The position numbers and the translations under genes were made by a program. Shown piece by piece: positions 32,801 to 40,976 of a DNA stretch of 46,147 nt (the first letter of the stretch is position 1; the number at the start of each line of letters is the position of its first letter). The stretch is taken from contig QJNS01000398.1 of assembly GCA_004154925.1 (NCBI GenBank), positions 1-46,147 on the forward strand. The letters are read 5' to 3'. The stretch comes from Monosporascus cannonballus. Lineage: Eukaryota > Ascomycota > Sordariomycetes > Xylariales. Under the pieces are notes generated by a model. It had not been told where the DNA came from. It worked only from the letters and a program-made list of their open reading frames with translations, and ran no database searches.

Positions 32801-32847
32801 GAGGAGGGTGCGCGCGCAAACGCTGCCGAGTGCGACCGCCGTGGCAT
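29821..32847 (-). CDS. C2H2 zinc-finger protein with trypsin-like protease domain
   Basis: 1008 residues if read without introns. Residues 1-230 are disordered (Pro/Ser/Gly-rich). Three C2H2-type fingers follow at about 234-320 (YVCLVPRCESMF...H-x4-H, then two more with Cys pairs and H-x4-H), then a basic linker (KRKAESPADRVLKMEM, KKRCEDQLRAVLEKRSRRMK). The C-terminal half is a trypsin-fold domain with the triad in order: His596 in WLANFHPF, Asp674 in VVTDWTLI and Ser777 in GVQGDSGAAVV. It continues LVGQVWGRNKYFGPGPR and FFTPILDVIDDIQ. A 114-bp in-frame GT..AG stretch (31631-31518) may be an intron; removing it joins RSRRMK to AETISFSVIW. As I recall, related fungal proteins with this domain exist but are unnamed. 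A DNA-binding module joined to an apparently intact serine protease suggests protease-dependent regulation; this is inference. Confidence 0.82.
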   Translation of the reverse strand: MPRRSHSAAFARAPSSSSYKREQPCEIANGSLSPLGTAFLYDAASTPVGRKVAPANHAHITPFTETGHGVLMANCGLAPVSTAGRFKVRDAPQATPPPPLALGLDRRDSGYSEASLVPLQPGDLGRYGGSGGTGKLPLPFNNEFFDLSSYGAPALPLPLPRPLSSGGSAAAYSPSESTASGTTLSTVPLDFASELVSPVDGISSLSTSSSRGPSPLCKVLSSEVVGPETKGGGGEYVCLVPRCESMFSRVEDLELHARTAHRHVCLWGDEGPCESAGFATREELNWHVKKEHLLVCPVLGCKETAFQSKELVDCHLRWAHGGMTKAVGDGGESAPGSSALLPASSEPPRPEAASPKQGAEATPLKRKAESPADRVLKMEMSIGISKKRCEDQLRAVLEKRSRRMKGRFQRSTSYVRMRTNRLEGAPLQAGDRPTALSNHLPRSAETISFSVIWEHCVLPFLIEFIPKWCGPGHVISVMRGRKPKMRRICIMTRRAVSTARRITIAGHVRDLLPFMYHDVVSFVFSTGEVDRLMVWARGLARDMPDEVCQPRNPFCYLSPCMGDSIGVTLEDGDEITATLGPCLTIAGGSYWLANFHPFVEAVQGATEGVTIEHPSPDDRSRCLDERHDALSSDASDFELGTLTATSGYDLKTTRVSHDPYWEECDKEPPLVVTDWTLISAQTRQANLLRKFPSTMQRKETPVTAMSPVTPGAMVCSTGRTSGHQRGQICEIPAYVHGTKAGNGTGKATREWFIEEPESGDDDEDAWIRGGIGVQGDSGAAVVDSETNALVGQVWGRNKYFGPGPRTTFFTPILDVIDDIQEKCGEQTRPQLPQHRDEADRWPAYPVCRRCFDMREYLDSRRSSRESLMSMIGLTGVGDQHDQDLTSSISELATPKGPVGTPRGDSSYLVRHAGPDEPGTSFGINVFSPASFNSAVSPTPVHTFVPAFQPKSPMVGEVRSPYAQTIEEEDLRDQRATHRSEVALGKRPLMSEPLVCKGSQHWGKRPRVS

Positions 32848-33779
32848 GGCTCTTGCGTCCGTCCTGGATCCGAAGCGCGGACGCCAGGATTGGAGCGGAC
32901 TGGGTAGCTAGACCGGAGGGAAGACTAATCGCACAATCGCCGCCGGACGCCGAACCCAGGACGCTCACCGGGGCACAAATGACAATGGAATTGTTATCAC
33001 CCAATTGGTAAGTGGCGAGCAAGACAACGTCAGCCTATCCCAGTACTGGGGCATGCGTGTGCATCGTATGGTATGGTAATTATTTTCAAGTCAGCAAGTG
33101 AGTCAATTCTCCGTCCAACAACAGAAGGCGGGAGAGAGGCCTCCACCAGGCAGCAGGATTCCGGGGGTCCTACATATGCTAGCTGCATGCACGGCAACCA
33201 GGCGTTGTTAGTCGTGGGTGACTAGATGGGATGCGAACCTGAGGCGCAGCAGTCAGCCCGCACCAAGTTGGTATAGTCTGTTTGCCTCGCCTTGGCGTAG
33301 GTAGAACTTCGACCACCAACCTCAGCGAGTTTGACGACAATCAATAAAATCAGTGATGGAATTGAATGACTCTTATGTACTTGAGCATGACTTTGGTTTG
33401 AGACTCAGAATATGTTAAAGTCGAGACGTTGCTTGATAATGGTCAACACCAAACACCAGGTTGCCGCGATTGCGCCGCTTTCCGTATAATCTGGAGCACA
33501 CAGTATCGCTCTCGAAGGATAAATATAGTTCAGAGAAAGTTGCTACAAACCTTAAGCATCTTCGCGGACCTATTGCCTGCCCATGTCTGGATTGCTCCCA
33601 CTCTATGTATACGACTATAAGCCAACATTAGACATCCTCCTTACGGCGTATATGTCAATGGTATAGTCGAATTTCTTGTAACATCCTACTCTATACAATA
33701 TCTCGTCCCGGTAGATGCCTGCAGGCAATAAGATATGACAGTTGTACTGTCAGCTCTTTAAGATAAAAGGGATAAGGGT
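32848..33779. other. Upstream region of the C2H2-protease gene
   Basis: This should contain the promoter and 5' UTR of the minus-strand gene that starts at 32847. No other gene is supported. A tRNA-B-box-like string near 33229-33239 (minus strand) has no matching cloverleaf. Confidence 0.45.
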
Positions 33780-34112
33780 GTGGCGGAAGTGGGGGAGATT
33801 GAGGTAAAAAGAAAAAGGGAAAAAAGTATAGAAGATTTGGTAGAAAAATTGGTTTAAGATAACTGAGTTATCGTGATCCGAAGATCTGTAGCCTGAGAAC
33901 GGCAGCAGGGTTCAACGACTAGTGTTCAAGCCCGAAGGTATGGACACCTGTTACCGTTCCAAGCCGGTCAAGACCTGTAGTGTTAGGATTGCCAAAGTTG
34001 GGAGGGGACTTACAGTGTACAGGGAAGTAGTTTGCCAGTACCCGGGCTCAAACCAGAGTCCTTTGGGGAAAGAGACAAGGAGATGTCTTGCCTAACTAGG
34101 CCACGGGGGCTT
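33780..34112 (-). mobile_element. tRNA-headed SINE candidate
   Basis: On the minus strand, 34110-34033 starts GCCCCCGTGGCC and folds partly like a tRNA. It has a D-arm GCC-TAGTTA-GGC inside an A-box-like TGGCCTAGTTAGG, an anticodon-like stem AGACA/TGTCT, and a T-arm with 5-bp stem and loop TTTGAGC inside the B-box-like GGTTTGAGCCC. The 3' acceptor strand needed to pair with GCCCCCG is missing. The sequence continues about 250 bp as non-coding DNA to a T-rich end near 33800 (TTTTTTCCCTTTTTC). A pol III promoter head plus unrelated body and a T-run is the layout of tRNA-derived SINEs. I could not find a target-site duplication. Confidence 0.4.
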
Positions 34113-34813
34113 GTGAAAGATTTGCCAACTATTTAAATATTATGACCTGTCTAGGTGTCCGGGTCATCGAGAGACTCGCTGCCTCAGGTATGCAGGAATC
34201 TACCTAGGTTCTGAGGTACTTGTGCATTCTTTGTTCCTGGGTTGCTAATTAATCCCTTGCGTTGGTTGTTCGGGGCGGCCGGCTCATGGGGACTCACATC
34301 CACCTTACGATGGCAACCTTATACAAAGAAATTATGCCTTATAATATCCTCGGTGTGATATGGCCATGTTACTCTAGGCTATCTAATTCCTGGCATTTTC
34401 ATATTCGGATACACATCTTGGGTTAAACCGTGCTTGTAGAAACCTGTGTATCTACCAAGCCCCCATCACCATAACCATGCACCACATCTCTTGCACCATT
34501 TTCTTCCCTTGACCACCTACGAAAAGCGGTCTTTCCAGCACCCAAATACCTGGTTGCATCTTCACACAACCTGGGATGTCCCACTTCTTCAACATCTTGT
34601 ACACGGCTCAGGCTCCCACTTCCCTTTCGATTTTCCAGTCACATCTTGCATGATACTCAGCACCTGCAACTACCATTTACTGTAAGCGTGATTCTAACAC
34701 TCCTAGGAAGCCATCGAATAATCGTTTCCTGATTATAAATAGGGCAGAATGGGTCGACGACGCGAGGGTGGCCGAAGCCCAAGGCCAAATGACCGTGGAT
34801 CTTCTCCCAACTT
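34113..34813. other. Intergenic region before the orphan gene at 34.8 kb
   Basis: AT-rich sequence with no supported gene. It should contain the promoter of the plus-strand gene that starts at 34814. Confidence 0.4.
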
Positions 34814-35773
34814 ATGCCCAAGTACGGCTTCAATTTCGGCGAGGGCAACTGGCTTCTGAAACATCTGGGCAGAGATCTCACGAAGGTGGCATTCAAGCGT
34901 TACGCTCCTACATTGCATCGAGGTGATATCGACTTTCTCCTATCTGTCCTCGTCCAAGATGGGGTCAAGTTAATCGATTATGTGGCAGAGGTGCCACATC
35001 TCACCTTCTGGCGTGGCGTTGGAGATCAGTGGGGTTGGTGTTACGGTCTCCCCGAATATGTTAGATTCAATCTTGTTGTCACTCTCGTTCAGGCTCACGA
35101 GGAGTTCGAGCGCCGCCCCCCTCAAGACTTTCGCCCGGCAAACTACGGCCCGGCCGCCAAAGCGACTCACGAGTTTGCCAAGCTTCTGAGGGAGAAATAT
35201 GGGGAGAGTCCCGAGATCATGGACCTTTACTTCAAGCCGCTTCCCAACATCGGACCCCGCCGTGAAGAACGGTCGACGCTGCCACCTCCGGCTCCACTCA
35301 CGGATGAAGAGCTCAAGGAAGCAAACAAATTCAATGAGACCTTATACGCCTCCCTTGACGCGCTTGCAGCAGATCAACCTCGCCCCGACAGAGGCTATGA
35401 GTCTGATGGATCTGAAGAGGAGGCAGACGAAAAGGTCGTGGCTGAGAAATCGATGCTCTCCAACCCCTTGTTTTTTTTTGGCATTGAACTCGACACGGAA
35501 GGCGAGAACATAGAAGAGCTGGCCCGACAGCAGCGGGAATTGCTTACCCCCTCTCGGCTCACTATACAGGATAACGCGAGTCCAGGCCAACAGCAGGCGG
35601 AGGCGGATAATACCGAGTCAACCGCGAATCAATCCGTAAACGAGCGCGCCGGAGGGGCTGGAGCCGCAGACGACGGAACACTGCCCGCCGATGGCGGCGA
35701 ACTTAACTTGGTTCAGGCTGTTGTTTCGCACAAAAAGTCAGAGTCGGATACGGCCGTCGCGTCTGCAAAGTGA
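34814..35773 (+). CDS. Orphan protein; frame continues past an in-frame TGA
   Basis: The ATG at 34814 opens 319 codons to a TGA at 35771-35773. The first 125 residues look globular and well folded (DLTKVAFKRYAPTLHRGDID, LVQDGVKLIDYV, PEYVRFNLVVTLVQAHEEF). The rest is acidic and disordered (YESDGSEEEADEKV, then Q/A/D/G-rich). I recognise no family. After the TGA the same frame stays open for 41 more codons and ends with a basic, well-composed tail (VAAKRRRVPGGYKPTVDELA...) at a second TGA at 35897-35899. A CGA to TGA change would explain this, giving an original length of 361 residues. The basic KRRR could have been a nuclear signal. Whether this is a nonsense allele, readthrough or a sequencing error is open. 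Confidence 0.6.
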   Translation: MPKYGFNFGEGNWLLKHLGRDLTKVAFKRYAPTLHRGDIDFLLSVLVQDGVKLIDYVAEVPHLTFWRGVGDQWGWCYGLPEYVRFNLVVTLVQAHEEFERRPPQDFRPANYGPAAKATHEFAKLLREKYGESPEIMDLYFKPLPNIGPRREERSTLPPPAPLTDEELKEANKFNETLYASLDALAADQPRPDRGYESDGSEEEADEKVVAEKSMLSNPLFFFGIELDTEGENIEELARQQRELLTPSRLTIQDNASPGQQQAEADNTESTANQSVNERAGGAGAADDGTLPADGGELNLVQAVVSHKKSESDTAVASAK

Positions 35774-36036
35774 TCCAGAGATGACGGACAGGGAATAGAG
35801 GAGGCATATGGCGTTGCTGCCAAGCGCCGTCGCGTTCCCGGAGGGTACAAACCCACTGTCGACGAGCTAGCTGCCGCCATGAAGGCTACTGGTCTCTGAT
35901 CGGGCTGTAAGCACCTTTCATCAACGCCAAGTCCCTTTCATCAGCGCTAAGCATAATTTTGTCGAAGTTAAAGTGGCTACTACGTAGCCAGGATGATGCA
36001 CTATAGCACACCAAATACGGAGCTATAAGTAGCGCA

Positions 36037-36052
36037 ATAAGTGCGCACTTAT
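36037..36052. repeat. Perfect 16-bp palindrome
   Basis: ATAAGTGCGCACTTAT equals its own reverse complement. It lies in a stretch with further partial repeats of AAGTGC/GCACTT and TAGTGC. Confidence 0.8.
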
Positions 36053-36166
36053 AAATCAGTGCTTTTAGTGCAGCCGTACGCGACAGCCACAGCCCTACCT
36101 TATTAACGCCAGTACCGTATAATTAATCGCGCCGTATATGGGGGAAATATAACGGCATTTTACGTA

Positions 36167-36366
36167 GGACGACGAAAAAGGATATTGACGGCGTGATTGA
36201 AAACTTTCGCGCACAAGGCGGAATTCCTAGCACGGGCCGGATTCTACGGCATGGAACTTCATACGGCGCATTGACACTTTTTTCGCGCAGTTCCTGAGCT
36301 TCAGCACGAACGAGAGGACGGACGAATACGGCGGCGGCCTTTGGATATTGCCAAGACGTATCGAAG
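36167..36366 (+). pseudogene. Old Yellow Enzyme (NADH:flavin oxidoreductase) fragment
   Basis: Three short blocks in changing plus-strand frames match one stretch of the OYE barrel in order. They are KKDIDGVIENF (helix before the active-site strand), HKAEFLARAGFYGMELHTAH (the ARxAGFDGVEIHxAH block with the paired catalytic His), and FFAQFLSFSTNERTDEYGG (the QFLSPxxNxRTDxYGG signature). A stop follows HTAH and at least two frame changes are needed. Only about 70 of some 370 residues remain, so this is a dead remnant. The rest of the gene is not visible nearby. Confidence 0.8.
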
Positions 36367-37708
36367 CTAAGTCTGTACATGTGACAGTTAAGCTGATCAG
36401 AGGATAAGGTAACATAGAGTGTGGGAAGTGATAATTGTCTGACTAGAATTGAGCTCTAGGGAGCGGTGGCTAGGAAGCTCTCTATATACTGTGGGCGCGC
36501 CGGAATAAGGTTCTTCCGGGGTGCTGGGAGCTTGATGACTAACATAGATACCCCTATTCCACGACAGTACACATACGTTGTTGCCCCGACATTTCCTATC
36601 CATATGAGGTTCGTTTTACCACGATACCCGATACATGAAAAGGGGACCTCTCCCTATCCCCCGTCTGTGTAACGAAGGCTTCACGTTCAGCCGCGCTGTA
36701 CTTATAGCTTGAGCTCAATGTCTGCCTTTGGAGCGCTTTTTTATCAATGGGTCGCTGGAGCCTCGGGCCTGTGCACTTGCCAGTACATCGCCCGCTCCAC
36801 GGCAGTGATAATTGGATTTTTGTACAACTCCGAATGCGTATCGCCGTTCTCTTCCAGGGAAGACTTGGTGTCCAGTCCATCTAGCAGCGGCTTCGCCCCA
36901 CTAATGCGAAGTTGGGGCTTATTTCGTGATATTGGCCGCGACGAGAGCCCTGTGTCCCACGGTCGACAACTGTTTATCCCGCGTATTGATGCTACCACAT
37001 GACACAACGAGCCGATAAGCCCCGATTTTCCCATAGTCCTATGCGTGACGATAAAGGAAAGCCTTCCCCGGGACAGCCCCCGAGGTGTGTTAGTGTCAAG
37101 GTCGTGACTGTTATGTCATGTCGATACGTCGATGCATGAATAGAGTGGAGCGGAAATCGCGGCCATGCTGCCGATCATGTACACTAGCACCTGTCAGCTG
37201 TGGCCTTCCAACTGGGCTGTTCCCATCCGCTCCATCTTACCGCGCTTACCGCAAACCGACCCGAGTTTACCAGCATCATCATTCCCTTTGTCTTTATGCT
37301 TCAGCATCCTCTTGTCATCGACTGCCGGCCGAACGCCTGGGGGGCTAGGACAGGCCAGGTCGGGATGCAGCTTCATCCCTTTCTTGTCTTATTCATCGCT
37401 TGCACGCGCTCTCATGGCTGGCATTCGTGCCTTCGGATAGCGCCCAGCTTGGCCGCCGTCCTCGAAACCCCAACAGCCCACTCGCGCTTCGGAGCTTTCC
37501 AAGCCCCTTCGTTGCCTAGAAGAACTATGTGAGGGTGTAAGGATACATATATATCCCATATAACGCTTGGAGCAAAAACAGTACGAGCGCCTGAACTTTT
37601 AGCATAATCCAAGAGAGGGAATCACGGCGACTCTGGCTGTTAGGTGCTCCTTACCTTGAGGCTAATAAGGCTTGATTATGACTAGAGACCAGGCTACTCT
37701 TGCCTTAA

Positions 37709-38857
37709 TCAACCCAACGAGCTAGCGAAGCTCTTAACATCATCCCATGTCATTAGATTAACAAAAATCCATCGCAGAATCTCACCCGCAACCTCGCCCT
37801 TGCACCGGAATGAGTCCTTATGAGGGGCTATTCGGACAATAAGCGGGCCTTTGGTCTCGTACTCCTCATCAATCACAGCGAACAAGCTCGGGTCCTGCCT
37901 GTTCTCCTGCGCGTATGAGGCATGCCCATCCATGATCTGATCCGAATCGCGACTCTCTAGATGAGCAGCTTTGTAGATCTGGTCCCGGCCCTCCTCTTCC
38001 GCTTCCTCGGGTTGTTGTTGCTCTTCGTCCTCACCCGGCACGCCCGCTTCGCCTGCCAGTGAATCCGCAATAGGACCTCCGATTGAGCCTTCTGAGCCCT
38101 CCTCCTTATCAGTACCTCCCCTTGCCTCCATGTCGCCTTCGCCCTGGTTACTAACACCAAGCATATGGACACCTTCGTTCATCTTCGCGAAGGCTTTCTC
38201 AAACCTCCCTTCTTGGCCCTTGGGAAGGAAATTGTACAACGAGAACCATTTGTGCGGTACGACGCCTGATCTCTGGCGGAGGTTACCCTCTCGGCAGGTG
38301 AACCAGCCATCATTTGCAATCATGAGTGAGCTAGGGGCATCGCGTCCCTCCTTGATAGGGTAACGGAGAGCGTCATTGTAGCCGTGGTACTCATCGGGGC
38401 TAACGGGTAAAACGCCGCGGCCCTGCAAGTCGATTGAATCGATGACGAGGAAGAGCTTGGGATGTATATCGCTTTCCTTGGGGGCATTATCCCGGTGATA
38501 TCGAATCAACGCCTGCATTGTTTGTCCGAGGCGAATTTCGAGGTGAACGCTTTCAGGGTCTTCCAGTGGTTCATCGTGTTCTTCGTGGCACAAAGCCTGA
38601 GTAACCGTTTCAGAGGTTAAGTCAGGTATGGTGATGTAGGCCTTGTACGATAACCACATGCCGTGTTCGTCGTCAGACATCTTGATAATTGAGTGATTGG
38701 GGTCATTGCCGAACCCTCTTGCCACGGGACGAAAATGCAGAGGTAGAAGCAACGCAATCCGCTCCACAGAGTTGGTTGGTGGAGTGGATAGACGTCCATC
38801 AACCAACACCTCAAAATATATGGATGGAACCGGCGATATCTCAATATGGACGGCCAC
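37709..38857 (-). CDS. Orphan protein, 5' end unresolved
   Basis: The frame is open from about 38902 to the TGA at 37709-37711 but has no ATG until 38680, which would give 323 residues. The 38857 bound is a GTG. The stretch between 38857 and 38680 looks like real coding sequence (VAVHIEISPVPSIYFEVLVDGRLS, SVERIALLLPLHFRPVARGF). So the true start is probably further upstream or in another exon; TATCCAG at 38883-38877 (minus strand) could be an acceptor. The middle (about 60-240 of the listed frame) is globular (MWLSYKAYITIPDLTSE, KLFLVIDSIDLQGRGVLPVS, GWFTCREGNLRQRSGVVPHKWFSLYNF). It is followed by an acidic Gln/Glu-rich linker and a C-terminal block (GPLIVRIAPHKDSFRCKGEVAGEILRWI). I do not recognise the family. 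The 5' side abuts a foldback-element arm. Confidence 0.55.
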   Translation of the reverse strand: MAVHIEISPVPSIYFEVLVDGRLSTPPTNSVERIALLLPLHFRPVARGFGNDPNHSIIKMSDDEHGMWLSYKAYITIPDLTSETVTQALCHEEHDEPLEDPESVHLEIRLGQTMQALIRYHRDNAPKESDIHPKLFLVIDSIDLQGRGVLPVSPDEYHGYNDALRYPIKEGRDAPSSLMIANDGWFTCREGNLRQRSGVVPHKWFSLYNFLPKGQEGRFEKAFAKMNEGVHMLGVSNQGEGDMEARGGTDKEEGSEGSIGGPIADSLAGEAGVPGEDEEQQQPEEAEEEGRDQIYKAAHLESRDSDQIMDGHASYAQENRQDPSLFAVIDEEYETKGPLIVRIAPHKDSFRCKGEVAGEILRWIFVNLMTWDDVKSFASSLG

Positions 38858-38963
38858 CCACTCCCAAGGGTACTTCTGGATAGTTACCTCTACCGCCCCT
38901 CCTTATTTTCCTTAGAGGCTAGTATGTAGACTCCCATAGAATTTGTATGGAAATCTACCACCT
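38858..38963. mobile_element. Solo arm of the foldback element
   Basis: From about 38858 the sequence aligns with the arms at 26839 and 27308, including the outer end (CCACTCCCAAGGGTACTT versus CAACTCGCAGGGGTATTT), TAGTTACCTC-ACCGCCC, and TATGTAGACTCCC...TTGTATGGAAATCTACC. The last block is closer to the right arm than to the left. I could not find an inverted partner within the next 600 bp. Confidence 0.65.
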
Positions 38964-40034
38964 TCTAATCTGCTTGACGGGCAGCACAGGGCATTAGTAC
39001 TAACACTTTTAAGTCACTGCTAGTACACAATACCAGCCACATATTTTTATATGCAATGCCACAATCCACTTCATATAGACATTATGTCCATCCACGATAG
39101 CATCAAATGGATGGATGTCTATCTTGGAAAAGGTTAAATGGGCGAATTGGGCTTGGTGGTTGCGTAACGGATTGCGCAACCGGTGGACTTCGGTTGGACT
39201 TGCTTCGACCCCTACGAATACGAGGTAAGTTGATGGAGGAGGTAAAAGCGGAAGTAAGCCAAAGTCAGCAACGGCCAGGAGCCATGAGTGTCCCGCTGCT
39301 ACGATCATGAGAAGCGGGGGCAAAGGCCCCGTGTGCCTAATCATGGATTCGAGCGACCATCGCCCGGCCTCCCAGGCATAAGAAGGCGGAAGATGTCGAA
39401 GATTGAGACCCACACTGTCGTGTCGAAGCCAGGCCTATTTGGCAGTATGGGAATCAGCTGATAGCTTGCCTAAAGTAGAAGTTGTCTCCGTACTCCGGAC
39501 ATCTCCAACCCCCTGGAGGCTTCACATCCGGTTAAGCAGTGCCGAACATTAATAGGCGCATAGCCGTATTCACCGAGATGTCCTTTTGATTCGAAAATCC
39601 CTACCAAGTTCAAGAAAACATCCAAGTTAAAAAGACAGCGTTCGTATTCCCCCTTCAAAGCCTTACGTTAAGATATTTTCCAATATTTTTTTGTTATTAT
39701 ATACGTCGTAAATTGTCCCTGAACTGTGTAAGTTTTGCCATTCGTGCGCTAATAATTTTCGGCACGGCGTGCCGGCCCAGAAGAAACACCACGTCGCTTA
39801 GCATGTAAGGTAAGACCGCGCCGCAGGTGAGGCCGGGAAAAGCATCGTGTGGGATGACCCCTAAGGATAAGGTTAGATAAATTGCAACGAAGTGCGTATA
39901 GATGCCTCCGCCAAAGACGTTATTTCGAAGTTTCGGAACTGGTACGCATGAAGTAACCTATCCTATTGGCTTCTGTTCTGTACCCGAACCAAGGCGTCTA
40001 TTCAGGGCACTCGCCTGTGATTCGAAAGTGATGT
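38964..40034. other. Gene-free region before the NucA/B gene
   Basis: No supported gene. There is a small inverted repeat GGTTGCG...CGCAACC at about 39158-39181 and an AT-rich stretch at about 39670-39710. A 134-codon minus frame (39009-39413) has no recognisable domain. Confidence 0.4.
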
Positions 40035-40976
40035 ATGTATAGGGTGAAGAGGTTGCCCGTCTGGAGATGGAAATGGCATGCCATCCTCCCGTTCGCGCTC
40101 ATTCCTCAGTTCTTTTCAACCCCCTTAATCATAGCTTATAAAGCTCTACTTTTCATCGCACTGACCTGGATAACTGCCGCACCACATGTCGCAGCCGCTC
40201 CGTCAGACAATACCTTTGATTGCAACAGAATCCCCGAAATCTGCACCAACATTTGCTGGGCTACCAGGTGTGCGAGCCCCAAGTTCTCTCTGGCCTTGAC
40301 CAATGACAACCCCAGCCCGGCTGTGGCAACCTCGCGCCGCAACTCGGCAGGTTGCGGTTCCAACAGCAAATGCACCAAGAATGGCAAGGGAGTTGGCAAA
40401 TGCCCTGGCCACAACTCGTGCGACGAACATCCCTTTGCGACAACAAGCCAAAGCAAGTATCCGAATGGGCACCAAGTCTCCCGCTGTGTGCCGAACAATC
40501 AAAACAGTAGCCAAGGGGCTAGCCTGAGAGCCTTGTACCAGAGGTTAAAGAGAAGGCCCGGCACCAAGCACAAATTCGTTATCGGAATTGGCAACCCAGG
40601 TGCCGGCGGTATCAAGTATTGCAAAAACCAAGCTTGCAAAAACGACGGCTGGCAGGTTCAGGACAGGAAAATTTCAAGGCGCGACGAAGACCCCTCCTTT
40701 AAGTTCTTCGGGACCGGCTCTGGAATGGTCTTAGCTTCAATGGAGAATATCGGGCCCATGCCGAACTTTACTCGCGAGGTGGATGTGCAAGTGGCAAGCC
40801 TTTCATCTTTTGACACATGGACTGAGGACATTGATGGAGACTCCTTGACTTTTATGTCGGATATCGTTTTGGAGGAAATGTCTCAAGCGGAGGCCATGGA
40901 GCACTTTGGCCCGGAGGAGGATTATGAAGACGAGGGGGATCATGAAAAAGTGGGGGGCTATGAAGCGGAGGAGTGA
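40035..40976 (+). CDS. Secreted NucA/NucB-type deoxyribonuclease domain protein
   Basis: 313 residues. The N-terminus has two hydrophobic stretches (ILPFALIPQFF and ALLFIALTWITAAPHVAAA), read as a signal peptide with an extended start; an earlier exon cannot be excluded. The mature part begins TFDCNRIPEICTNICWATRC, continues KFSLALTNDNPS, and carries the NucA/NucB signature HNSCDEHPFATT at about residues 127-138. Asp130 and Glu131 are the likely catalytic or metal-binding pair. VSRCVPNNQNSSQG follows, then KHKFVIGIGNPG and CKNQACKNDGW. The Cys-rich framework fits an extracellular protein. The C-terminal tail (about 275-313) is acidic. Bacterial NucB (PF14040) is a secreted DNase; fungal members are known only as predictions. 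Possible roles are nutrient scavenging or attack on foreign DNA. Confidence 0.8.
   Translation: MYRVKRLPVWRWKWHAILPFALIPQFFSTPLIIAYKALLFIALTWITAAPHVAAAPSDNTFDCNRIPEICTNICWATRCASPKFSLALTNDNPSPAVATSRRNSAGCGSNSKCTKNGKGVGKCPGHNSCDEHPFATTSQSKYPNGHQVSRCVPNNQNSSQGASLRALYQRLKRRPGTKHKFVIGIGNPGAGGIKYCKNQACKNDGWQVQDRKISRRDEDPSFKFFGTGSGMVLASMENIGPMPNFTREVDVQVASLSSFDTWTEDIDGDSLTFMSDIVLEEMSQAEAMEHFGPEEDYEDEGDHEKVGGYEAEE

Larger units (their letters stand above)
35774..37708. other. Gene-poor decayed region
   Basis: This contains the frame-continuing tail of the previous gene (to 35899), a perfect 16-bp palindrome at 36037-36052, and an Old Yellow Enzyme relic at 36167-36366. From 36400 to 37700 I see nothing I can assign; the short open frames there have no recognisable domains. 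Confidence 0.5.

Noticed and set aside
33180..33300. Possible tRNA (minus strand) from GGTTCGCATCC at 33229-33239
   Set aside because: No A-box at the right distance and no acceptor or anticodon stem could be drawn.
39009..39413. 134-codon minus-strand frame
   Set aside because: No domain, no signal peptide, no splice support, and composition like its non-coding surroundings.
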